Positions 12,627 through 26,500 of a DNA stretch of 64,000 nt are shown here, in pieces. Made by a program: the position numbers and the translations under genes. The stretch comes from Romanomermis culicivorax (lineage: Eukaryota > Nematoda > Enoplea > Mermithida > Mermithidae): positions 930,001 through 994,000 of the forward strand of contig CAWUHX010000021.1 in the NCBI GenBank assembly GCA_963922205.1, read 5' to 3'. The number at the start of each line of letters is the position of its first letter. The first letter of the stretch is position 1. A model generated the notes under the pieces. It saw only the letters and a program-made list of their open reading frames with translations. It had not been told where the DNA came from and did not search any database.

Positions 12627-12971
12627 CCAGCTCCACTGATACCGGGAAGCAGTGTTTTTTACATGACCCATTTGCACATGTGTAAACGGCAGCCAATGTT
12701 TTATTGGTACAATTCATGCATAGCAAAAATTGATATAACTGAAGTAACCTGCGTTCCTGTACAGTCTATAAGTTTCCGATTTTCGACGGCTTTAAGGTGC
12801 GCTTTTCTGATTGACCATGATACTTCGAACCATCGTTTTTTCCTCGAAGATTTTTTCCGCATGAGAACCGAACTTCAATTTTTTTTTTCGTTTCACAAAA
12901 AATGTTTAGTTCCAAAAACGTTTACAATATGGCCACGGGTGCTCTTTTCTGCATTTTATGAGCATACCCAA

Positions 12972-13125
12972 CAGGGCCATGCGCGGGATTTTTTCATGGG
13001 GGGGGGCCGAACCAATTTTTTTGCTGAATAGTCCCAGAAAATGTTGATTTTACGCGGTACACTGTTTGCATGATGCCCCAATGGGGGGGCGCCGCCCCCC
13101 CCCCGCCCCCTTGTGCACGGCCCTG
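12972..13125. mobile_element. hAT-type MITE, family B copy 1
   Basis: 154 bp with ends CAGGGCC(A/G)TGCGC and GTGCACGGCCCTG inverted. It is flanked by ATACCCAA and ATACCAAA, an 8-bp target duplication with one mismatch that fits the hAT nTnnnnAn preference. The interior is C/G-homopolymer rich. Other copies: 33362-33512 and 58051-58208. Confidence 0.75.
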
Positions 13126-13329
13126 ATACCAAAGCATTCTGATGTTTTTGCAGTCAGTAACCTACAAAAATGAGAAAAAATTGAGAAAATTCTAGTCAGG
13201 TCAGTCAAATTGAACAAACTAGTAATATGTTTGCGTTCCAAAGAGCAGAAAGCATTTTAACGTCGAAGTTCTCAAGAATTTATCCGCTATTAACATTTCT
13301 GCGGTTCTGATTAGAGTTATCCAATTTTA

Positions 13330-13620
13330 TTCATTTCTCAGTCCGGCGTTGAGGGCCGGTAAAATTTTCGGATTTTCACTTTCTAAAACGCTAGAAAATG
13401 AATCTCTGCAACAAAAATTTTTGAACAGAAGTTCTAAAATTGCATTCTAGAATGTTTTTTTTATCTTCATCATCTATAAATGTTAGAAACGTTTCAAATG
13501 TTAAAAACGTTTCAAATGTTAAAATGTTAAAAACATGTTAAAAACGTTTCAAATATTTCAGGCTCCGAGAGAAAAAATTTAGAGAATTGATGAAAAATCT
13601 CAATTTTCGACGAAATACTT
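13330..13620. repeat. Partial copy of the foldback repeat family
   Basis: Matches the right arm of the element at 14067-15513 (shared blocks AACGCTAGAAAATGAATCTC and AGAAGTTCTAAAAT), with a short local GTTTCAAATGTTAAAAAC tandem repeat inside. Flanking 13688-13710 and 13856-13870 are C-homopolymer tracts. Confidence 0.6.
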
Positions 13621-14066
13621 ACACTAAACGATTACAAAATTTTTTAGGGTAGAGTAAATCCATACCATACCTGTACTTGGCGGGGGGATTGGGGGAGGAC
13701 CCCCCCCCCCCCAACTTGGCCAACAATGTACCAACATTAAACAACTTACCCCCAGTTTGGAAAAGTTAAAAAAATTTGCAAAAAAGTGTATGTTTTTTGG
13801 CCTTTTTTGGGGAAAACTTCGACTTTTTTCTACCCCCGCCCAAAAGTTCAGATTTACCCCCCCCCCCCCTCCCCCCAACTGGTCGGAGGTCTAACAGGTA
13901 TGTCTTACAGGTATGTTTAAAGACAATTCCTGTTTGCACTGCGCGGCAACAAATGATATTCTGTTGAGGCACTACGATCATTTTAAACGTTTAAAAATTT
14001 CTAGCATTGAACTGACGAGCAGTTGGTGACAAAGTGCTGATTGATCCAGGTAAAAGGCTTTCATAA

Positions 14067-15513
14067 CACCGTTTTTTCCTCAAATAGGGTCTTTTGAGGG
14101 AAAAAATTTCGGAATGAGGAAAAAAAAATTTGGGTATGGTTCTCATTGTGGAAAAAATTTTGGGGAATTAAAAACTGAAAAGATGCGTTTTGGTGGACTT
14201 AAAAGAGTCAAAATCTCAAAATTTTCGGCACTTCGCGCCGGTCACGGGTACAATCTTGACTATTTTCCATCAGGTGCGGCCATTAGCATATCTACTTCGA
14301 CTTACTAATTAATGCTCAACAGTTTCTATCAATCAAGTCAACTCGTTTCATTTTCTAATCGTTAAGAGTCAATTATGTCGCCCAAAATTGTAATTTTTCA
14401 TCAATTTTCTCGATTTTTTCTCTCGATGTTTGGAATTTTTTAAACGTCTGCATCCTGAACTTTTGCGTTTATTGAAGATGGAAATTGAAGACATCATTCT
14501 AGACTGCGATTTTAGAACTTCTGTTTATGAATATCTGTTGGAGAGATTTATTTTGCAGCGTTTTAGAATATAAAACAGGAAAATTTTTCTGGCGCCACGC
14601 GCCAGAATGGGAAACAAATTATACTTCATCAGTCGGATTTTAGTTTATTTCCCAACATTATGAAGGTTCAATTTCCAGCGTTTTAGAAAGTGAAAATCCA
14701 AAAAATTTTCCGGCGCTCCTGTTGTAGAGGAAAAAATATAACTTGACGATTTATCACGCGTGTTTTAGAAGCCTGTTACAAAATATGTAACCTGCGCTTC
14801 CTATTACCGTCACTAACTTGTTTACTGTAGCACATATTTTCGCTGCGATATTGTGTTTGTCGTTTTGTAATTTGAAGTAGCTGCCGATTGAGTTTTCGGA
14901 ACTTTTCTTCGTTTTCTTATTTCATTTTAATCGTTTGTTCTCGCGTTTTAACCTTTTTTTTCTTTTCTTGTGTTTTATTTCGCCTGACAGGTAATAAATC
15001 TTCTTCATTCATTCATTCATTCGTTCATTCATTCATTCAAAACGCTAGAAAATAAATCTCCAACAGACATTCATGAATAGAAGTTCTAAAATCGCAGTCT
15101 AGAATGATCAATTTCCATCTTCAATAAACGCAAAAGTCCAGGTTGCAAACGTTTAAAAAATTCCAAGCATCGAGAGGAAACATTGAGAGAACTGATGACA
15201 AATCTCAATTTTGGGCGACATAACGGACTGTTAACGATTAGAAAATGAAACGAGCTAACTTGATTGATGGAAACTGTTGAGCATTAATTAGTAAGTCGAA
15301 GTAGATATACTAACGGTCGCGCCTGATAGAAAAAAAATAGTTAAGATTATACCCATGACCGGTGCGAAGCGCCGGAAAATTTTGAGATTTTGACCCTTTT
15401 AGTCCACCAAAACGCATCTTTTCAGTTTTGAATTCTCCAAAATTTTTTCCTCAATGAGAATCATACCCAAAATTTTTTTCTCAAAACACCCCATTTGAGG
15501 GAAAAAAACGGTG
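14067..15513. repeat. Foldback element with about 480-bp inverted arms
   Basis: Arm 1 (14067-14568) and arm 2 (15038-15513) are imperfect reverse complements, starting CACCGTTTTTTCCTC and ending GGGAAAAAAACGGTG. The 470-bp centre is unrelated AT-rich sequence with an ATTC microsatellite near arm 2. There is no ORF of note. No target duplication was found, so mobility is inferred from structure. Confidence 0.75.
15004..15038. repeat. (ATTC)n microsatellite
   Basis: Eight to nine tandem TTCA units with one TTCG interruption. Confidence 0.9.
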
Positions 15514-17159
15514 AGATGAGATGCATGGACAACGAAACGAATCTCAAGAAATTCGAAAATCAAAGAAGTTTTACTTCTATTGTACAGTAAATTTGGGCAA
15601 AAAACTAAAATGCAAAGCCCATAAAAACTTGGCTTTTGAAAAATGACTAAATTCCGCTAAAATCGTGTCATCATGCTAAATTTAGTGCCAGATTCGAATA
15701 ATGCCAACTTAATCCTATAGTCTGTTTTTAATGAAATGCTTGGTAATAAAAGTGGAAAGCAAGTAGTATTTCTTATTTTTACGATTTTCCGATAAACAGT
15801 ATGTCATATAGGACTGGAAATTTGTGAGCGTACTGAACAAACCATTGAAAATTTTTCGAGTGGAAAATCTTACTATAAGAGCGTGATTTTACTATAAGAC
15901 TCTAAGAGCGTGATTAGAAGAGCGTGATGTACGTGATTTTGACGCCGGTGCTGATTTGTGTCTAGTGTTTTTTTTGCACGAGCTGAATCGCCAAAAAAGT
16001 TTTGCACGCCCAAAAATTTTTTTGTACTGTATTTTTTGTGCTACAACTATAAAACTACTAAAAATTAGTGATAAGTGAAGGTATACATGCTGAAGGCCGC
16101 GCCTGAGCTTGACAATAAATAATAATGATTATTAAAGCTTTTTTGACATTTGGACCTACTAAAATGCACCAAAATGCTCCTTTTCTGTATGAAAACACCA
16201 AATTTTTTTCTACACTTGATAAGTATTTTTTGCACGATGCAAAAAACCAAAAAAAAGTTTTGCACGAGCGGAAAAAGTTTTGCACAGTGCAAAAAAAACA
16301 CTGTTAGTGTCAGTTTTTAATTTGGAAGCATTTTATAAAAAACAGACTATAGATCATCGCAAACAGTGCCAGATCGGGCATCTAAAATGCCAGTCTGACA
16401 ACACTACCGAGCGCCCCGGATGTTCAATGATACTTCAGTAAGCTGAATCTTACGAATTAAAATGTCAAACCTGACTTTCAACACCACCATCGCATTCATC
16501 GAGCGCACCCAGCATGGGGGAGCGTACTATCAATCGAAATAACAGGTCTTCTGGTACAGAACGCCATTTTCAATGTCTATGAGAGCTATCTCTGATCAGC
16601 AGTAGTTTCATACTGCAATTATGCTTTTCCTGACCTCTCCAATGTATTGCTTATGTAAGAGCATTGAAAAATACGGACTGATTCAATGAATTTCTCATCG
16701 TTTCATATCACAGTTTACGTTCCAATGAACGTTTGGTCAAATCTGACTCTCTGTTGATATTGAAATAATCGATGCAGCGATCCCATGTTCAACACGAAAT
16801 GACTAAGACATATCATTGTAACGAATAGATAAAGTATATCATCCATAAGCGGTAAACAGAAAAACTGTAATTTCATGCCATAACCTTGTTAAATGAGTCA
16901 AACACAATCCTATTCGAACCAAAAGCAGACAACGTGATGGCTTTTCCATTATTTTACCGTCCCCATTGCCATAACGAAATTTAGCGTTTTTCTAGTATAA
17001 TGCATTAAAATATGTGATAGTACTTGCTCATTAAGAAAAAAACTACGTATATCGAAAATGTGTATTTTTGATCGTAATTATTTATGAATAATACATGACA
17101 ATACCATGATCACAAAACATGATTATCAAAAAGTGGTCAGTGAAATAATGTGTACGGAA
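15514..17159. other. Gene-free repeat-derived sequence
   Basis: No coding exon seen. Part (16020-16330) resembles 56700-57220, sharing a GTGAAGGTA(T/G)ACATGCT block and runs of TTTTGCAC/TCTGCAC. Confidence 0.5.
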
Positions 17160-17163
17160 AGCT

Positions 17164-17324
17164 GGGGCCGGCTTCATCAAAGAAATTCAAGGTACGACTG
17201 AGCTTAGGGCTTAAATTTCTCGATATGATTCGTGTATGAGTTAAGCTACAGCTGAGATACCTTACTGGCAATGGTATGACATGTGACTTAAGCTAAGCTG
17301 GAGCTCTTTGATGGAACCGGCCCC
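17164..17324. mobile_element. Short TIR element (MITE)
   Basis: 161 bp with inverted ends GGGGCCGGCTTCATCAAAGA and TCTTTGATGGAACCGGCCCC. It is flanked on both sides by AGCT, a possible 4-bp target duplication. No ORF. Superfamily not assigned. Confidence 0.65.
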
Positions 17325-18410
17325 AGCTCTCGTTTTGCAGTTTGGTATTCATCTTTTGTGATCATGGCATGTATACCAATGAATTTTTTTTCTTCAAGTT
17401 TCCGTCAGGCATCAAATCTTCGTTCGAATTTCTCTTTTTTTCTAAATTCCCAACCCGAAGCTTTGTTTCCTTCCTATAGTCCATTAATTTCAAAGGTCCC
17501 CATAGGCAGATTAAAAACCGAAATGCTTGTGGTTTCTCCCAAAGGTGTTGGCCTACATTTGTGAAAAAAGTGACCGCGTACGGTTTTCTCTGAGTAAAAA
17601 TCTGCTGGCGTTCCAAGGTCTCGCCGAAAAAGATGGTCTGTAGTTTGTCCGTCATTCCGTTTATCTCATTTCGCACTGTAACGCTCATTTCGGGTTTAAT
17701 GTAGTTTGGCGGTCTAATAACTAGAAATTCGGTTCAGTCGATAAGCCTGACAAGTTCATTCTGAATCAGAACTTGAAAAATATAGAAATCAGACCAATTT
17801 GCATCTAATTTCGTAAAAGTTTATGCACGGAAAACAAACGAATAATTGTTAAAACTCTTTTATCTACAATTCATAAATTATACGTCAGTCACGTGATACC
17901 AACTATAAACAACAATAGACTCGACTGTCGAACAATAAATCAAAAGGTGCATTATTAGCGAGCACGAAATTTACATATTGCGCATAAAAAATGCATATAA
18001 AAATGGCCATAAAAAACTTTACAAATGCAGAACGTGATATAAGAAAAATGCTGCTCTATAAATTTTGGTAAAAACAGAGTATAAAAATTGTGAGTAAAAT
18101 AGAAAATAACAAAATATATACACAATATAAAAAACTCATAAAGCAAGCGCGCCTTCTTTTTAAGCCGCGGATTTAAAAATCGATCAGCAACTTATCCAAT
18201 TGGCTATCTCACTGAAGCTCTTAGCGATTTATATTCGAAAGTCAGTCGAAGGAATATCTAACTCATAGCCTGTTTTTCCTGAAATGCTTATAAATAATAG
18301 AAGAGGAAAGCAAGTACTATTAGCTATTTTTACGATTTTTTGCTAATCTATTACGACACTGGAAATTTGTGAGCCTACTCAACCAAACAATTAGGTTACA
18401 GTAAAATCCT

Positions 18411-20363
18411 GCAGCCGGTTCCACGAATATTGCTCTCCAAGAGGCAAGTGGAGAAAGAGCCAGTTTTTTGGCACGACTGAGACGGTCTCTCGTGAGGCGG
18501 CTAAGTTGGCTCTGGAAATCCGTTCCATAAATGTGATTGCGAGCTTGCTCACGAAAGCCAAAAAGAGAGCACGATAAGGGCAAAAAGAGAGATAGCTCTG
18601 CGATAAAAATTTGTGTCATTTTTAACGCTTTAGCGCTTCCTTCATTAATTTCTTATCTCTTCAATTGGTTTAACGCAAAGTTTGCGTGCGTTTCTGTGTT
18701 TCTGCTAATTTTCTAAGGCTGATTATTTATAAAATAAACTTTTTCGGCGGAAAATTTTTGAGCAAAAACGGTGAAAAATGTCAACATTTAGTTGAAAACG
18801 GTGAGTTTTTAACAAAAAGCGGTGAAAAATCTTGATTCTTGGTAGAAAATGCTCATTTTTGAACAGAAAACGGTCAAAAATGTTTCGCTAGAATATAATG
18901 ATTTTTGAACGGAAAACAATTTAAAATATCAACTTTTGCTAGAAAATGGTGACTTTCGAACAAAAAATAGTGACTGTTGCCAATCTTTGCTAGGAAATGG
19001 TCATTTTTGAACAAAAAACCCTAGAGAACGTTATTTTTTCGGTGCAAAACAGAAATTTTCGTATAAAAAACAATCAATGATTACGGCTCGTTGATAGAAT
19101 GTGGACATTTCTCGGACATAAAACGATCAAAAATGTCAATCTTCTGGTAGAAAATTGTGGTTTTTGAACGAGAAGGCCAGAAAAGTAACTTTTTACTCAA
19201 CAAAAGTGTCAATTTTTAGTAGGAAATGGTAGGTTCTGAACATGAAATAGTCGACAATGTTATTTTTCTTAAAGTCAATTTTGATAATGCAACAAAAAGC
19301 GATCTAACAATACCTGTAGTTGGGTGATTGAGGGGAAAAGTACCCCCAAAACTAAAAATCGCATAGGCAGTTGTCGACGATTCCCTCCCCTAACTTCCAG
19401 TTGTCGACAGCTAACCCTTCAGCCGGCCGGAAGTCGACTAAAAATACGTTTTTTTGATCGAAAATGACTTTTTTGGGCAAAACAATCCGTTAGAGAATTT
19501 TTTTTTGCAAAAACGGCTTTTATCGTGTACCCAACGACCTCGTAGAATTTTATGGTAGAAATGTTTATTTTTTGAAAAAAATCAACTAAAATGTCAATTG
19601 TAGGTCATTTGAAAAATGTCAATTGCAGGTAATTTGGAAAAACTGTCAAAAATGTTAAAGTTTTATAGAAAAAACTGTGTTTTCTGAAGCAAAAAAGGTC
19701 AAAAACGTCAATTTTTGGGTCGTCGTTTTCTCATGCTTTTGTAGATAAAAACTACTTTTTGAAGTGATTTGCGAACTTTTTAGTCGGTTTTTTTTCTTCA
19801 TTGTACCAGCCCCTGAAATAATTTTTGTCTATTGATGACCGCATTTATAGAAAATGCCGTTTTACTGTGTCCTCGGTGCTCCGTTTTTAACAAAAATGTA
19901 AATTTTTGGATTTGAAAAGCTAAATTTAAGAAAATCAATTTTTTATAAAACCGTCTTTCAAAATTGCATTACGGAGAAAACATCGCGAAAGAGAGAAGCT
20001 ATGAACAACTTAGAACACGAATAATTACTCTACAGCATGACGCAGTCTTAATCTGCGACCTAATACGTAGTAAAAAATATAAGAGAAACAAAACAGAGAC
20101 CGTCGTAAGCCAACCCCTAGCAGGCTTACAACTTTTGGCTGTGCTCTTGCTCGCGTGAGCACTTTTTTTTGTTTCGTGGAACCCATTTGGCTCTAAACTG
20201 TCTCTTGCAGAGCCATTGCGCAGAGCCGACTCTCAGAGCATCTCTCCGTTAGAGAAAATTTCGTGGAATCCATTTTCTCTCTTTCGTAGAGCTAAAACAG
20301 AGCAAAAATCGAGAGATAAAGCAAATTTTCGAGCGAGAGACACTTTCTTGGAACCAGCTGCTG
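18411..20363. repeat. Composite repeat block with inverted ends and degenerate tandem repeats
   Basis: The edges read GCAGCCGGTTCCACGAA (left) and, inverted, GCAGCTGGTTCCAAGAA (right), each followed by CTCTC/GAGAG-rich sequence. Between about 18740 and 19730 lies a strongly diverged tandem repeat of roughly 45-50 bp built on TTTTTGAAC, AAAACGGTCAAAAATGTCAA and TAGAAAATGGT. It lies just beyond the receptor gene stop and may enter its 3' UTR. Confidence 0.5.
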
Positions 20364-20451
20364 GTGTGAACGACTTCGAGAGCGGTACTTACTCCAGACT
20401 TAAGTTTCTGATCACTTTCTAAAAACTTCCACATGCAACAATTCGTGTTAT

Positions 20452-20550
20452 CTAAGAATCGAATTCGTTGGCCGATATTTCATTCAAATCTTTCATCAAG
20501 TTATCCAAATTTCGCATTTGAACGCTCAACTCTTCAGTGCTGCAAGATCT
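20452..20550 (-). CDS. fra: fra coding exon 25 (P3 motif and stop)
   Basis: 99 nt, too short for a standard ORF cutoff. Acceptor CATTTTTAG, phase 0 as needed. It encodes [20 protein letters not shown], then [10 protein letters not shown] and TAG. This is the P3 motif that ends DCC/neogenin/Frazzled and mediates receptor multimerisation and FAK-type contacts. It lies 4.7 kb from exon 24. Confidence 0.95.
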   Translation of the reverse strand, partial: RSCSTEELSVQMRNLDNLMKDLNEISANEFDS

Positions 20551-23500
20551 CTAAAAATGATGAAGAAAATGGAAATGTAGGTAAATTATTATTCCAGATT
20601 TCAGAAGATGATTTCTCCCAAGGAAGAGCGTCATTTTTTGAATACAAGGAAGGTAAAATCCTTGTTTTGGAAATGTTTATACAAATTAAACGTCTATACC
20701 GTAACACAAAACTTTTCATAATGCACTAAAATAATGATCTAAGCTCATAAGCTACAAAAAATGTCATGAATCGAAAGTAGAGTAAACTTTTCAACAATTG
20801 CAAGATGTTGCGAAAAGTAGTTGCACAAACGAGGACGAAATAGATGTCGCCGACCTCTATTTTTGTAGTCAATTCCTATGCCCTTTATACTATATAAGGT
20901 GCAAAAATGTGTTTGCTTTTTCACGTCATTTTTATCGAAACATACCGTTCAAAACTCTTTGTAGTTCTGATATGAATTTATCAAATTTTGGAACATGAAA
21001 GAAATTTAAGGATGCGAAAAACTGAAAGATTTCTTAAAAATTGTATTCGGCACAAAATTATTTGAATAACATCGCAAAATAAAGTAACTATTCCAATAAA
21101 CTTTCAATAACTGAAATCAGAGGTCCCCAAGGTCAGATTTTTCAGGTAGGGGTAAAATTTAAAATTTGCGGGGGTAGTGTAGCTAAATGGCCACTAAACA
21201 CGTTATTTTGTCTCAAAATTAGGCAGCCAGTGATCGATTTTAAGGACTTCAGATAGGGGTAATACCCCCCTCATACCCCTCCCCATGGGGCACTCTGACT
21301 GAAATGCCTTTCTACAGTAAAATATATCATTTGTCAGATAGTGTTCATCAATTTGCAGAAAGCAGTGGTTTATTGCAGATAAGTCCAGCTCAAAAGCTAA
21401 TAGCCATGAGAAATTTTAAAACATCTTCGCAGATGAGGTATTGGAAAACAAAGTCAGTAAACGTGGCATGAATAGTGCCAGACATGCACTGCAAGAATTT
21501 TTCAGAGGAGGATCCTCGAAATTTTCAAGGAGGAGAAGTGAGTGAGCTGAGCAAAAAAACAAAAAGAGAGATCCACAAGCATGGTTATCATACATAATAA
21601 GCATAAAAATAATGAAAAAACTATCTTTAAAAAAAGTTCAAAGGGGTGTTTGACGATTTTTTTTCAGGCCAGGCGGGTGTTCAAGATCTCAGGTAGGAGA
21701 GTTTACCCCCTATCCGCCTATCTGCACGTATGAATGGTGTACTAAAACCTCTTTGTAGATCCTATATTCCATAAAATTTATAGTCAGAGTTTAGGCAAGC
21801 AATTTGCATCGAGCCTGATTCACAATAGCGGAAGCATGACTATATGACCTAAAAGATCAAATCCAAAAAAGCAATGTTTTCTGCCTCGAAGGAGATTCTT
21901 CTATTGCATTTTGGAAGGTCAATATCTCAAAATTTCAACAATCATCAATGTTCGTTATTCAGCCTTGGTGTGGCTGTTATCATATCTACCTTCACTCGTC
22001 ATTTGATCATTGATAGTGTTCATTATCTAAAACGTATTATATCACTTTTTAGTCCGTATCTTACACAATATTAAATAAAGAGAAATAAGCGTTTTAACTT
22101 TTTTGTAACAATACTTTCTAAACAAAAACCGAGCTTGAGTTTAGAAACATCGTGGAAGTAATTTTCAGGAAATTTTTTTGAACCGGCATCGGAAAATTCA
22201 TTTCTAGAATTTTGAATGTCAGAACTTGCAATTTTTTTAAGGGAGACATAATAAATGTGGTAGTAAAAGAACAATATTTTTTCAACAAATTTGGTCAAAA
22301 TCATAGTAGAAGCTCACATAGCAGATCAATCATTTTGAATACATTCTTAATCACACACAGAAAAGTAAGGCTCATATATTCAATCAGCCATTATTCAAAT
22401 CAATCAGCTGGGTTTTTTCACATAAGCCAGGTTGATCTGTAACTTGGAGAAAAAACTTTGTTGCACGGATAAATTTTTAATTCCTCTCTCTAAAATTCAT
22501 AAATTCGGTCAATTTCATCAGAAAAATGATTAAATGTTAGTTTCCTTGTATTTCATTCACTTCCTGACTTTTAAAATTGAATTTCCTGAGTTTCGGGTGA
22601 GAAATCAAAAGTCTGGCTAAAGTAACTTGTTCGGTGCCTAGCGCCAAAAATTTTGATTTCGAGGCCTCTAAAATGTCGAAAATTCATTTTTTCAGTACAT
22701 TCTTCTGCAACTGCCGATGATCGATCATGATCTTTTCACTATTTGATTAGCGGAAGAGGTCAAAAAATTTCACCTCCATTTTGGATCTTATATATCTGGA
22801 GTCAGTAATTTACAAATAACAATTATTCATCAAAAGTGATTGTTTTCAAATGATCTAAAGCATAAATAAGCGAGATAGGTATTTTACTTCGGACTTGAAC
22901 ATCTTCGGCGCTTGGCACCGGAAGGAAATTTTAGATTATGATATTCTATAGCGATGGAAAATGAATATTTTTAATATCTACTTATTGCATGAAGGGTATA
23001 TTTTTCATCTATTTTTTCCTCTTAAATGCACCAAAATTCATCTTTTTTGCTTGTCGAACCTCCACATTTTTTCCCTTCTTTCGAAAACGTTTCCCCCAAA
23101 AAGTTTGATTTACAGATGAGCAGCGAATAGACCAATCCGAAAAAATTATACAATGAAATCCAGCGCGAAGCACCGGAAAATTATCGGTGTTTTACGATTT
23201 TAGAGCCTGTAAAACACTCACTTTAAATCTAAAATAGAATGAAAATAACTATAATTCACTAAAATATTAATAAGTACGTCAAAATTTTAGGAGCCAAAAT
23301 GGCTCCTAGACCTTAAGTTTTAGGAGCCATTTCCAAATTTTTAGGGGCTCAGGTACCTTAAATGACTAAAAAAAGCCCGTATCGAACATGAATAATTTGT
23401 ATACAACACGTAAGTATTTCTAAGTATAAACAGTAATCATAACTCAGAAAGGAAATAAAAACAGTTACGTCGGTGAAAACATTCTAACAAGGCAACGGGA

Positions 23501-26500
23501 AACATCTGCTGACAATCTTGAGAAAATCTGTTCAGCCAAGCCAAACATTGCGTACAAAAATATCATGCGTGATCCACGGAGGATTCGTGAACTTTAATAA
23601 GTTCCAACTATCATACTATACTTCAAAGGTTTGACAGTGTCGTTAGGTCGGCACTAATGAACTTTATGGCCATATGGTCAATCGAATTTTTTCCTAGTTT
23701 TTTAACGTGTAAGGTATATGCAGCAGGCAACGTAGGCGGTATATACAACGTGCATGGGCCATGTATACGCGAAGTATGAGATAGTGTAAACTGATGTTAG
23801 TGTAAAGATGACTATCTGCCCCAAAGCAATTGTAAACTAAGGTATATTGCCTGCCATTTACCTACTTAATTCTTAGGCTTAGGCTTAGGGCGGAGCGAAG
23901 AGGAGCTTCGTAGACGGGCGGGTAGCGCCCGTCTCGTCTGAGGCATCTTCAAAATGAAATCTATTCTGACAGCTGTGCATGGAGTGTACAAGGATGGGTG
24001 CTTTTTTCTGCATTTACTGGTTTACACATCCAAGTTTAGACTTTGATTTTTACGGTGTCAAAACTATTTTTAGACTGAGTGGACGGGGGACCGTTGAAAA
24101 ACTAACTAGCGTACATTGCCTGTGCATACACCATCTACATACCATACATGTTAAAAAACTTGGAAAAAATTCGATAGGCCATGAAGTGCATAAATACCGT
24201 AAGGCCTATAATAATAGCATATTTCTCATACGCTTGACATTTTCCAAAAAATCCCCTGACTTTCCCAGTTTTCCCAGGTGCCAAAAAAAATCCCCGACTT
24301 TCTCAGGTTTCCAGGTTGTGTATGAACCCTGTTAGTCTTACGATAACTTTGCTATATTAGACAGAATTTGGCCTCAAACTCAAAAATTTCAATTTTAAAA
24401 TATGTTGGTGCTGATTAAATTCACTCAAAGATTTCACATACGCAAATGTTGAAAACATCTTCTCATGCTAATGAGAAATAGAATGAAAAACAGAAATTTT
24501 GAGAACTTTTACGTTTTCCAATTTTTATTAAACCAATTTCAACGCATTTCAATCGAAACATTCTAATTCTGAGAGATAATTTTACCATCGCCGAGTCAAG
24601 AAAAGGCAGATTTTTTAAGCACAAGTCCCATTAGCGCAGCCGCTAACTTTCCTTAATTTGTATTACTTTCTTAGCGCGACTAAAATTTTCATTACCGCAG
24701 GCCCAACTTCATTAGAGCCGCGCTTAAAAAACCCTGCAGTCAAGGAATAAGTGAATTCAAATGACAACCTAAAACATACACGTAACGGAGCCCCGAGGTC
24801 CGGGGGGGGTCAGACGACTTTTTTGGGCCGGGATCAGTAATTCTCAAAATTTCCTCAAGGAAAAAAAATTCGATTTTTTCACGAAAAAAGTCCGAAAAAT
24901 AGTACAAAAAATAGTAATTTTTCTAAAAATACCGAAAAAATGTATTTATGGCGCGAAACGCCCAGAAAATTCAGATGTTTGATCATTTTTTGTTCAAAAA
25001 TTGTCATTTTTCATCAAAAAATTAACATTTTTCAGTATTATCCCAACTGAAAGTATGGGGGTTCCTACAGCTCCATACGGTCGACGATTTCTGTGTGGGG
25101 GGTTCCCATGGCACTTCCCCGCCAATTACATGTATGACCTAAAAATACTTCGAGATCGTGTCGAAGCTTCGTACATATTGAAATTGAGTTTTTTAGTTTA
25201 GCGTTTCTCACAGAATTCGAATTCATTTTTCACATCAAATAAGCACTCACTTCTAACGGATTGAGCACCTCGTCGACGTCGAAATCTTTCACCGACCCAT
25301 ACAATGTTTGACCGGGAGGCGTCAATGAAGCGGTGTAAATTTCCGTGGAAGACGGCGTCGAAAGAAGTGGCTGCTTTTGCTGATGAGGTGGTGCTTCCTG
25401 CTGTTGTTGTTTTTTATTTTTCAACATCGTTACGCTGGCCGAACCCAATTTAGGAGCCGGGCTACGATTGTCGCTGCAAATCGGAGCTTGTCCAGGCGAC
25501 GATCCGTTAACTGTGCGAACTATAAAATATGATTCGAACTGAATGAAAATTTCTATTGGACCCGGAAGAATTTCGAAGGTTTTTGAAACAGTAGCTTTAT
25601 TTTAAATTTTTGAAATTTGAAACATGTCATGAAATTTTTCTTCAAGTTTGAGGAACTCTAGCTCCTCTTGAGAAAATTCATAAAAATACTAGAAATCATC
25701 CCATCAAATTACCTAATTTTTCATATTCGATATTTAAATTTTTGAACCGAACGTTTGAAGTGAGTAGTAAATGACTACTCCTTACTTTTGGAGAGATTAG
25801 CAAAACGATGCCAAGTGTGACTGCATTCTACATGAAAAGCGATTTATAAACAGTGCTATTGGCTTGACCAAAATAATATGAATGTTCAATTTCTCAGCAT
25901 CAACAGTATGAAATGTTTGCAGTCTATTTGACAATATGATTCTTTTCTGAAGTTTTATCTAGGTCAATTCTAAAACAGCAAAATTTTAGATTTTGATCTA
26001 CAATTGTATTTTTATCTTAAACCATAGCATTCAAATTAGGTTATACTTGATGGCAATGAAAAATCGAAAAGTTATCAAAAATTATGTAATGTGGAAAAAA
26101 ATTTTTAAGTGGGAAAAATTTTTTGAAGTGCGAATTCGATACTTTTTATCTCATTGAAAATATTCCCATCAAAGTAATTATCAATTACTGTAATGAAAGT
26201 TATATCCGCGTCAGACTTCAGCAGGGTTTTTCATTTTTTCTCGACAGGCCAATTGACTCCTAGGGTCAGAATTTTACAAGACAATACGAATTTCAACAAG
26301 CCCAAACTAAAAAGTTTGTAAAAGAAAAAAAACAATGTTTTTTTCAACAAATTTATTCAAAAACACTTTTCAAAATCACAGTAGAAGCCCACACAGCAGA
26401 TCAATAATTTTGAATACATTCTCAATCAAACACAAAAATAATAAGGCCCACATATTAGATCACTCATTATTCAAATCAATCATCAGGGTTTTTTGCTCAA

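Noticed and set aside
12418..12726. Several overlapping ORFs at the left LTR start
   Set aside because: They lie within the LTR and its flank, overlap on both strands and are not kept in the other LTRs.
17362..17688. Minus-strand ORF of 108 codons
   Set aside because: Has an ATG and no low complexity, but no family, splice partner or second copy is visible; not enough to call a gene.
23979..24335. Plus-strand ORF of 118 codons
   Set aside because: Lies in repeat-like intron sequence with no recognisable domain.
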